NCBI GenBank assembly: GCA_963771005.1
Contig: CAVYRO010000010.1
Location: forward strand, 62,001-126,000
DNA length: 64,000 nt
Direction: 5' to 3'
Source: DASQZK01 sp963771005
GTDB taxonomy: Bacteria; Bacteroidota; Bacteroidia; Bacteroidales; GCA-2748055
Shown one piece after another: positions 17,508 through 23,903 of the stretch. The notes beneath the pieces were generated by a model. That model saw only the letters and a list, made by a program, of their open reading frames with translations, had not been told where the DNA came from and did not search any database. Position 1 is the stretch's first letter. Each line of letters starts with the position of its first letter. A program made the position numbers and the translations under genes.

Positions 17508-20087
17508 ATGAAATTTATCTGCTTACTTACCCTGATTGTCTTGCTTTCATCCTATGCAAGATGTCAAAGCAATTTCTCCCCCACCGGTTTCCGGCAATAC
17601 CAGGAAAATGTAAAGAATATTGGTTTTGAGGAACTTTCTGCTAAATACGATAGAAAATCCGTTTATTACGCTGAGAGGAATTATCCTTCAGACATTTCGA
17701 GTTTTGATTACATCGATTCTGTCAGTCAGAAGCTATACCTCACCGGGACAGAACGGGATCTCATCTCGAAAAATAATTTCGTGGTCTCTGAAAGATTGGG
17801 CAGCCGTAGTTTTGCCGAAGCTTATGGGAGAATTTTTAACAATGATCTGCCCCTGTTCCTCAGTACGGATTTCTTTTTGCATACCCTGCATTCTTCCTAT
17901 GATGAGATATTAAAAACATTGGAATTTTCAATTCTTGAACCCGAGCTCGCTGAATTCCTGGAGGACCTGAGATCGGAACTTAATCAATTTTATATTCAGA
18001 ACGATCCGCGGGATGAGCTTTTACAGTCCGTCAAAGATATCGATTTGTACCTTTCGATGGCTGTCTCACTCCTTAGGGAGGAAACCAACGCACCTGAATT
18101 TGACGATTCAGGCCTTTACCAGGACCTGATGACGGATCTCGAAGATCCACAGGGGATCAAGGTTGTGAGGCTATTCTCGGAACATTCCCGGAAACTTGAT
18201 ATAAGCCAATTCATTCCCAGGGGGCATTACACTGATATTATATATACGCCGGAGGGTGAGAGAGATCTTTCTGCCTATTTCAAAGCCATGATGTGGCTCG
18301 GGAGGGTCGATTTTATGCTCACCCCGCCGCCAACGGGACCCGATGAGGATCCCTGGAGCAGGGACGATATGCGCAGGATGGGTATGGATGCATTACTATT
18401 GAACCAGCTTACCCTTTCTTCCTCTAAAAAAGAAAACCTGGAACGCCACGACAGGATCATGTCATTTTTTGTCGGTTCCCCGGATAACCTGACCCCCGAT
18501 GAACTTTCAGGAATAAGTGCATCCCTGGGGATCGGGGTCACCTCTCTGCTTGAAGATGAGATCTATGATGATTTCATTGTAAAACTGAATGAGAGCGATG
18601 AATATGGCCAGAAAATCTTATCCAATTTCTTTCTGGTGGACGCAGATACGGTGAACCCGGCAACTCTTCCTGTATCCTTCCGGCTACTCGGCCAGAAATT
18701 CATCATCGATTCCTATGTTTTCAGCCAGGTGGTTTACGACAGGATACAATATGAAAACGGTAAAGTACTCCGGATGCTCCCGGATCCCCTCGATATGATG
18801 TTTGTCCTGGGCAATGAGGATGCCCTCGAACTCCTGGGCGACGAAGTGGATACCTGGCACTATGGGTATAAGCTTGCCGAGCTGAGATATCTCACCGATG
18901 CCTTCGATGATACTTTCTGGAGCGGGTCATTGTATAATACCTGGCTGGATGCCATCAGGGCACTTAATCCGGCGGCGAAGCAGGACAAGACAGGATTTCC
19001 GTACTTTATGCATACAACTCAATGGCAGCAGGAAAAACTGAATACACAGCTGTCTTCATGGACAGAACTCCGTCACGACAATATACTGTATGCCAAACAA
19101 TCTTACACAGGCGGCACTTCCTGTTCCTTCCCGCATGTTTTCGTTGAACCTTATAGCGGCTTTTATGGCAAACTCGCTGATTTCGCCAGTGAAACCGCTG
19201 AATATTTCAGAAATGAATTATCCGGTTACATGCAGTCTGGCCCGCTGGCTGCAGTTACCGGTTTTTTTGAAAAATACGGCGAACATATGAAGAAACTTGA
19301 AACCATTGCCGAAAAAGAACTTATACAACAAAAACTGAGTAATGACGAGATCGTATTCCTGAAACAGTTTTACAATATTGAAATGATATGCGGTGCAGAA
19401 ATCAGCGGATGGTACAGGGACCTCTTCTTTAACGCTTTAGAACCCGGGGGGAACGATTACCTTGTGGTAGATGTACATACCCAGCCTACAGATGAGGGTG
19501 GCAATGTTGTTGGGAAGATCCTTCATACCGGAACCGGTGATATCAACCTGGGAGTTTTTATTGCCGGGGCACCTGATAATAACTACAGGCAGACAGCCTT
19601 CGTGGGTCCAGTAATGTCATTTCATACCCGGATCGAAAAAGATTTCAGACGCCTGAATGATGAAGAATGGGAAAAACTATTCGGTTATGGTGAGTATTAT
19701 GACGGAAGACCCGACTGGGTAAACAGTTACCTCACCGGCAGGGACGGCAGGAAAAGAATTGAGGGGCGGACCCTTAAAGGAGCCCTTTATGAAAATAATG
19801 ATACGGGCCCTCTTTTGCGTCCGGAGAATATCGGGTATTTCATTGCCTGGCCGAACCCGGCCACCGACCATACCACTTTACACTACTTTACCAATGCCGG
19901 CGGCAGGACCAGGATGGAGATATTCGATCTTACAGGCCGGAAAATAAAAACACTTACGGACCTGGAGCAACCTGCCGGGGAATATTTCTGTGATTTCAAT
20001 ACCTCCGGACTGGCCGACGGTATCTACCTGGCCAGACTCAATACTGGTGTTCAATCAAAGGTTCTGCGGATAATCGTGGGGAAATAA
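17508..20087 (+). CDS. DUF3160 protein with T9SS C-terminal sorting domain
   Basis: Exported protein of 859 residues. The signal peptide is MKFICLLTLIVLLSSYARCQ. Residues about 60-700 resemble DUF3160, a large helical domain of unknown function. The last 80 residues are a type A T9SS sorting domain: AWPNPATDHTTLHY, a beta-sandwich with EIFDLTGRKI, GEYFCDFNTSGLADGIYLA, and a terminal basic VLRIIVGK. The protein should therefore be secreted across the outer membrane and either anchored or released. ATG at 17508 is chosen over an in-frame TTG 24 bp upstream because it opens the signal peptide. The gene is monocistronic as far as can be seen, with no transporter or enzyme partner beside it. Confidence 0.85.
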   Translation: MKFICLLTLIVLLSSYARCQSNFSPTGFRQYQENVKNIGFEELSAKYDRKSVYYAERNYPSDISSFDYIDSVSQKLYLTGTERDLISKNNFVVSERLGSRSFAEAYGRIFNNDLPLFLSTDFFLHTLHSSYDEILKTLEFSILEPELAEFLEDLRSELNQFYIQNDPRDELLQSVKDIDLYLSMAVSLLREETNAPEFDDSGLYQDLMTDLEDPQGIKVVRLFSEHSRKLDISQFIPRGHYTDIIYTPEGERDLSAYFKAMMWLGRVDFMLTPPPTGPDEDPWSRDDMRRMGMDALLLNQLTLSSSKKENLERHDRIMSFFVGSPDNLTPDELSGISASLGIGVTSLLEDEIYDDFIVKLNESDEYGQKILSNFFLVDADTVNPATLPVSFRLLGQKFIIDSYVFSQVVYDRIQYENGKVLRMLPDPLDMMFVLGNEDALELLGDEVDTWHYGYKLAELRYLTDAFDDTFWSGSLYNTWLDAIRALNPAAKQDKTGFPYFMHTTQWQQEKLNTQLSSWTELRHDNILYAKQSYTGGTSCSFPHVFVEPYSGFYGKLADFASETAEYFRNELSGYMQSGPLAAVTGFFEKYGEHMKKLETIAEKELIQQKLSNDEIVFLKQFYNIEMICGAEISGWYRDLFFNALEPGGNDYLVVDVHTQPTDEGGNVVGKILHTGTGDINLGVFIAGAPDNNYRQTAFVGPVMSFHTRIEKDFRRLNDEEWEKLFGYGEYYDGRPDWVNSYLTGRDGRKRIEGRTLKGALYENNDTGPLLRPENIGYFIAWPNPATDHTTLHYFTNAGGRTRMEIFDLTGRKIKTLTDLEQPAGEYFCDFNTSGLADGIYLARLNTGVQSKVLRIIVGK

Positions 20088-20160
20088 GGGAAAATCCCAG
20101 GACGAGTGCCGGGTCCGGGAGGTTGCGTGACAGCTCTTTTTTTTGTGCGCCCTTTCAGTG

Positions 20161-20622
20161 CTACCGGTCTTCAATTTCAATCCTCACTATCTGGTACCCC
20201 CTCCATACCTCAATGGCTGCAAAAATAATCCCAGCGAGGACGAAAATCATTCCGATAAGGAAGAATATGATAACCAGCCAGTCCAGGTTGGCAGGATTGC
20301 TGATCTTATTAATACCGATCATGAGAGAGGAAATGATGAAAAAAGCTACGGCAATGGAATAGGAAAATACGGCATTACGGATAAGAGCCATCCTGGCATT
20401 AAGTTTTTCAATCTGCAGGTCGACGCTTTTATGCCGCGGTTTCGCCTGTTTTTCAATTTCTGCCGCATAGATGAATTTCCGGCGTTCCTCATTCAAAAGA
20501 CGGATACGGTTTACAACAAGGGAATATTTATTATTCATTCCTAGCAACAGGAGTCCGCAGGCGGAGATCATCAGGCCGGGTGCGAGCATGATCTGGATCA
20601 GACCGGAGGGTGAATCGAACAT
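20161..20622 (-). CDS. DUF2721 membrane protein
   Basis: A 153-residue inner-membrane protein of the DUF2721 family. It opens with the family hallmark: a helix containing APGLMISACGLLLLGMNNK, then a conserved amphipathic region VVNRIRLLNEERR. Two further membrane segments follow near residues 83-103 and 110-133. No function is known for the family. It is divergent from the RAYT gene and separated from it by a 143-bp interval rich in inverted repeats. Its 3' end is convergent with the DUF3160 gene, 73 bp away. Confidence 0.85.
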   Translation of the reverse strand: MFDSPSGLIQIMLAPGLMISACGLLLLGMNNKYSLVVNRIRLLNEERRKFIYAAEIEKQAKPRHKSVDLQIEKLNARMALIRNAVFSYSIAVAFFIISSLMIGINKISNPANLDWLVIIFFLIGMIFVLAGIIFAAIEVWRGYQIVRIEIEDR

Positions 20623-20672
20623 GGAGTTTTTTTACAAAGATAGGCAGAAGGGAGTTCTGTCTTAAAAAAACA

Positions 20673-20704
20673 TGAAAAACCATGCGAGATTTCATGGTTT
20701 TTCA
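20673..20704. repeat. Perfect 12-bp inverted repeat upstream of the RAYT gene
   Basis: TGAAAAACCATG (20673-20684) pairs perfectly with CATGGTTTTTCA (20693-20704) around an 8-nt loop. It lies between two divergent genes, so it is not a normal terminator. Together with the palindrome at 20720 it brackets the 5' side of the transposase, as REP-type hairpins often do. Confidence 0.7.
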
Positions 20705-20719
20705 CATTAAGGGGTAGGT

Positions 20720-20735
20720 GTGTTGCATGCAACAC
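20720..20735. repeat. 16-bp perfect palindrome (GCATGC core)
   Basis: GTGTTGCATGCAACAC is self-complementary over all 16 bases and lies 30 bp upstream of the transposase ATG. The GTTG-x-CAAC centre resembles the core of the palindrome pair at 21304-21353 downstream of the same gene, suggesting related REP-like ends. Confidence 0.6.
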
Positions 20736-20765
20736 TGCAGGATTTTTATCACCCATCCTCAAACC

Positions 20766-21266
20766 ATGAAATATAAAAACAAATATCGTATCGAATCCAT
20801 CCGGAAACCCGGGTGGGACTACAACTCGCCAGGCTCTTATTTTATAACGATCAATGAGAAGAATCGAAGATGCGTATTTGGCGGGATACAAAAAGGCATC
20901 ATGAAATATTCAATGGCAGGCAAATATGCAGAAGAATGCTGGAAGGAGATCCCGGTTCATTTCCCTCATGCATCACTCGGTTCCTATGTCATTATGCCCG
21001 ATCATATGCATGGAATAATCAACCTTGGCGATCATCCGGATTTAGGACGTGCACGACGGCCAGGAATGTCAAAGGTTTCCCCCGCATCGGGATCATTACC
21101 GTCGATTCTCAGGTCCTACAAAAGAGCCGTTGGTCTCCTGGTAAGAAGAGATGTGCCGGGTTTTGAGTGGCAATCAAGATTTCACGACCGGATCATCCCG
21201 GACGCAAAGGCCTACGATCGCATAACCAAATACATCGAAAACAATATAAAAAATTGGAAAAGGTGA
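20766..21266 (+). CDS. REP-associated tyrosine transposase (RAYT, Y1_Tnp family)
   Basis: Single-domain Y1 transposase of 166 residues, related to IS200/IS605 TnpA. The HUH metal-binding motif is HMH in IMPDHMHGIINL. The C-terminal helix holds the likely nucleophile in AKAYDRITKYIENN, preceded by the typical WQSRFHDRII block of the RAYT group. RAYTs are domesticated single-copy enzymes linked to REP palindromes, and here palindromes flank both sides (20673-20735 and 21304-21353). ATG at 20766 is preferred over an upstream in-frame GTG that lies inside the palindrome region. The gene appears intact. No second copy is present in the window, and no insertion-sequence ends or target duplication are evident. 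Confidence 0.88.
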   Translation: MKYKNKYRIESIRKPGWDYNSPGSYFITINEKNRRCVFGGIQKGIMKYSMAGKYAEECWKEIPVHFPHASLGSYVIMPDHMHGIINLGDHPDLGRARRPGMSKVSPASGSLPSILRSYKRAVGLLVRRDVPGFEWQSRFHDRIIPDAKAYDRITKYIENNIKNWKR

Positions 21267-21303
21267 ACAGGTAGAGAACTACCCGTACATCCGGAACAGG
21301 TAT

Positions 21304-21353
21304 AGAGACGTTGTGTACAACCTATAGAGAGACGTTGTGTACAACGTCTCTAC
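21304..21353. repeat. Tandem REP-like element, one partial and one full palindrome
   Basis: An 18-bp unit beginning AGAGACGTTG recurs 24 bp later (21304-21321 and 21328-21345). The second copy continues into CAACGTCTCT, giving a hairpin with perfect 10-bp arms and a TGTA loop (21328-21351). The first copy lacks the outer right arm. The block lies between the RAYT gene and folA and overlaps the folA stop codon. A palindrome of the same design (AGRGAC...GTCYCT with 4-nt loop) occurs at 63543-63566. Confidence 0.75.
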
Positions 21354-21841
21354 GCCACCACCAAAATATAATACGTCCAATCGAACGGATTTTTATCATC
21401 CGCAGGGTGACGGGATTCCGATATGATCCGGTAATCCCAGAAATGGATTGAAGGATACGAAGTATCACCCTCAACCTCCACTTCAATCACAGTTATATAG
21501 ATCCTGTCCACTATCCGCAGGGTCTGCCGGTAAATTTCTCCGCCCCCGACAATGAAGGCCTCTTCTTCACCCATTTCCCGTGCCATAGCAATGGCTTCAT
21601 CAATGCTATGCACAATAAAGGCATCTGCAGGACGGAAATCATCCCTCCGGGTTACGACAATGTTGCGACGTCCGGGTAATGCTTTTCCGTTGGATTCGTA
21701 ATTCTTTCTTCCCATGATGACTGCATGACCAATGGTGACATCATGAAAATACCGGGCATCGGCTGGCATCTTCCATGGAAGCCGATTGTCTTTCCCGATA
21801 ATGAAATTCATTGAAACGGCTACTATATGTGACAAGATCAT
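21350..21841 (-). CDS. folA: Dihydrofolate reductase
   Basis: Reduces dihydrofolate to tetrahydrofolate with NADPH. The 163-residue protein has the family landmarks: VAVSMNFIIGKDNRLPWKMP with the conserved substrate-loop tryptophan, DVTIGHAVIMGRKNYES, and FIVGGGEIYRQTL near residues 98-110. The substrate-binding acidic residue is the aspartate in MPADARYFHDVT. The stop codon TAG lies in the outer arm of the REP-like palindrome, so the last residues (ILVVA) may have been set by insertion of that element. The ATG at 21841 is unambiguous. It is divergent from the hydrogenase operon with about 290 bp between. Confidence 0.95.
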   Translation of the reverse strand: MILSHIVAVSMNFIIGKDNRLPWKMPADARYFHDVTIGHAVIMGRKNYESNGKALPGRRNIVVTRRDDFRPADAFIVHSIDEAIAMAREMGEEEAFIVGGGEIYRQTLRIVDRIYITVIEVEVEGDTSYPSIHFWDYRIISESRHPADDKNPFDWTYYILVVA

Positions 21842-22085
21842 AATGGAAGGTTTACGTAAAAATAAGGCTATCCTGACTAAAAATCAACGCCGGCCTTTCC
21901 TGTTGAATAATTTGGATGGAGAAATGAAAAACTTTTTTCTTCTGGATTTATAAGCAATTTGCATTAAATTTTTTAAAGCTTTGAAAATCAGTTTTTAATA
22001 TTGTTATTTAATTTAGATTAAATATGAATTCATGAAAATTTCCTAAAAAAGCTTGCGTACTGTTATTGATTTCACAAATAACGGA

Positions 22086-22093
22086 TACCTTTG
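22086..22093 (+). promoter_or_regulatory. Predicted -7 promoter box of the hydrogenase operon
   Basis: TACCTTTG matches the Bacteroidota -7 consensus TAnnTTTG. A TTG 17 bp upstream (22066-22068) could serve as the -33 element, although the spacing is a little short. Transcription would begin close to 22098-22100, at the edge of the adjacent palindrome. The surrounding 250 bp are strikingly AT-rich. Confidence 0.5.
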
Positions 22094-22097
22094 ATTC

Positions 22098-22117
22098 ATT
22101 GTTATTGTAATAACAAT
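22098..22117. promoter_or_regulatory. 20-bp perfect palindrome, candidate Rex operator
   Basis: ATTGTTATTGTAATAACAAT is fully self-complementary and ends 16 bp before the hydC start. Its core TTGTTA-N6-TAACAA fits the Rex-type pattern TTGTTAA-N4-TTAACAA at 12 of 14 specified positions. Rex senses the NADH/NAD ratio, which suits an NADH-linked hydrogenase. Placement at or just after the predicted start site implies repression. No rex gene is in the window, so assignment to Rex is inference. Confidence 0.6.
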
Positions 22118-22133
22118 AGAGCTCGTATTAACC

Positions 22134-22619
22134 ATGAATAAAATATTACTCAATATGTCGGCAAAGGAAAATCTTGTTAAAGAACTTGCAGAAAAACATG
22201 GAAAAAAGCGGGAAAATTTGATCCCGATCCTGCAGGACCTTGTGGAAGAGAACCATTATTTGGATGAGGTGTCTCTTATGGAAGTTGCACGGGAACTTGA
22301 CATTGCTGCGGCGGAAGTATATGGCACAGCATCATTTTACTCTTTTCTGGATACAAAAGAAAGGGGACGATATGTCATCCGCGTCTGTAAAACGATCAGT
22401 TGTGCTATGAAAGGTAAGATCGAGGTGCTTCAGACCATCCAGGACATTCTGAAGATCCATGTAGGAGAGACCACATCAGACAAAAAATTCAGCCTGCTGG
22501 AAACGAATTGCATAGGGTGGTGTCACAAAGCCCCGGCGATGCTGATCAATGATGTGCCTTACACGGATCTGACACCTTCCATGGTCACGGAAATCTTACG
22601 GGAATATAGTAAGAAGTAA
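22134..22619 (+). CDS. hydC: NADH-dependent hydrogenase subunit, NuoE-like [2Fe-2S] protein
   Basis: Thioredoxin-fold [2Fe-2S] subunit of 161 residues, homologous to NuoE and to HydC of trimeric [FeFe]-hydrogenases. The four cluster ligands are Cys85 and Cys90 (VCKTISC) and Cys126 and Cys130 (NCIGWC). It passes electrons between the flavoprotein HydB and the cluster chain of HydA. ATG at 22134 is used, though the in-frame ATG eight codons in (MSAKENL) is possible. It opens the three-gene operon and is followed by hydB after 97 bp. A candidate redox operator lies directly upstream. Confidence 0.92.
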   Translation: MNKILLNMSAKENLVKELAEKHGKKRENLIPILQDLVEENHYLDEVSLMEVARELDIAAAEVYGTASFYSFLDTKERGRYVIRVCKTISCAMKGKIEVLQTIQDILKIHVGETTSDKKFSLLETNCIGWCHKAPAMLINDVPYTDLTPSMVTEILREYSKK

Positions 22620-22716
22620 AATAGTGCCGCTACCAGGACTATCTTAATCAATACTTTATAGCGGTAGCCCGGTAATCTTCATCCGGGTAAAACTTGCAGA
22701 GACTAAACAACACCAG

Positions 22717-23877
22717 ATGAAAATAGCAACATTAAAAAGAGTAGACCTCATATTTGAAAAATGCAGCACCCGGGAGATCCTGGTCAAGGCATTCAAGATG
22801 AAAAGGGAGGAGATCCTCCAGGAGATCCTCAATTCAGGTCTGCGCGGCCGTGGCGGAGCCGGATTCCCCACGGGCATGAAATGGAAATTCACTGCAGCCC
22901 AGAAAGATCCTCATAAATATATCGTATGCAATGCCGATGAAGGGGAACCCGGTACTTTCAAAGACCGGCAGATCCTCGATGAAGTGCCGAGAAAAGTTTT
23001 TGCCGGAATGGCAATCGCCAGTAAGGCTGTCGGAGCTAAAACAGGTTATATCTACCTGAGGGGAGAGTACAAATTCCTGGTCCCGAAACTGCAGGAAGAA
23101 CTGGATCTCTTCCACAGCCTTGTCAAAGAACTGGGCCATGAGTTCCATATTCATCTGAGACTGGGAAGCGGCGCATATATCTGCGGTGAAGAGAGCGCAC
23201 TTTTCGAATCCATTGAGGGCAAGAGAGGGGAGCCAAGGAATAAGCCTCCTTATCCAACCACCTCCGGATTATTTGGAAAGCCCACAGCCATCAACAATGT
23301 GGAGACCCTGGTTTACACGGTAATGATCCTGGCACACGGAGCCCAGCATTTTAAGGATATGGGCACATCCGATTCCCGGGGTTCCAAAGTATTTTCCGTT
23401 TCGGGCGACACCCCCAAGCCCGGTATCTATGAACTCGAGTTGGGAATGACTGTGGAACGTTTTGTAGAAGAATTCGGCGACGGTGACACCAAGGCTGTGC
23501 AGGTAGGAGGAGCATCCGGATTTTGCGTTCCGAGGAAACGTTTCCGGGATACCATCATAGGTTTTGAAGGCGTCCCGACGGGAGGATCCATGAAACTGTT
23601 CAACAGTTCAAGATCGATGTACAATGTATTGCATAACTATCTTGATTTCTTTTCAGAAGAATCCTGCGGACAGTGCACCCCATGCCGGGTAGGATGCCGC
23701 CAGCTGCTGAAAGGGGTGGAAGCCGTGAAGAAAGGCGAAAAAAATTCAAAATATCTCGATGAGTTGATCAAGCTGGCCGGAACGATGAAGATGGCCTCCA
23801 AATGCGGCCTGGGTCAGTCTGTGGGGAATGCCTTCAAATCCATTGTCCGCAATTTCAGGGAAGAAATCATTTATTAA
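22717..23877 (+). CDS. hydB: NADH-dependent hydrogenase flavoprotein subunit, minimal NuoF-like
   Basis: NADH- and FMN-binding subunit of 386 residues. FMN site GRGGAGFPTGMKW is at about 44-56, the NADH-site motif NADEGEPGTFKDR at 72-84, and GSGAYICGEESALFES at 150-165. One [4Fe-4S] cluster is bound by Cys317, Cys320, Cys323 and Cys363. It starts directly with the NuoF core and stops right after it. The N-terminal [2Fe-2S] domain and C-terminal two-cluster ferredoxin domain seen in electron-bifurcating HydB proteins of about 600 residues are absent. This shorter form is associated with non-bifurcating, NADH-only enzymes, so simple NADH-H2 exchange is the likelier chemistry. Confidence 0.92.
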   Translation: MKIATLKRVDLIFEKCSTREILVKAFKMKREEILQEILNSGLRGRGGAGFPTGMKWKFTAAQKDPHKYIVCNADEGEPGTFKDRQILDEVPRKVFAGMAIASKAVGAKTGYIYLRGEYKFLVPKLQEELDLFHSLVKELGHEFHIHLRLGSGAYICGEESALFESIEGKRGEPRNKPPYPTTSGLFGKPTAINNVETLVYTVMILAHGAQHFKDMGTSDSRGSKVFSVSGDTPKPGIYELELGMTVERFVEEFGDGDTKAVQVGGASGFCVPRKRFRDTIIGFEGVPTGGSMKLFNSSRSMYNVLHNYLDFFSEESCGQCTPCRVGCRQLLKGVEAVKKGEKNSKYLDELIKLAGTMKMASKCGLGQSVGNAFKSIVRNFREEIIY

Positions 23878-23903
23878 TTCATTAAAAAAAAGCCTTAGGA
23901 ATC

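Noticed and set aside
20673..20704. Terminator for the RAYT or DUF2721 gene
   Set aside because: It lies upstream of both divergent genes, so it cannot end either; kept as a repeat instead.
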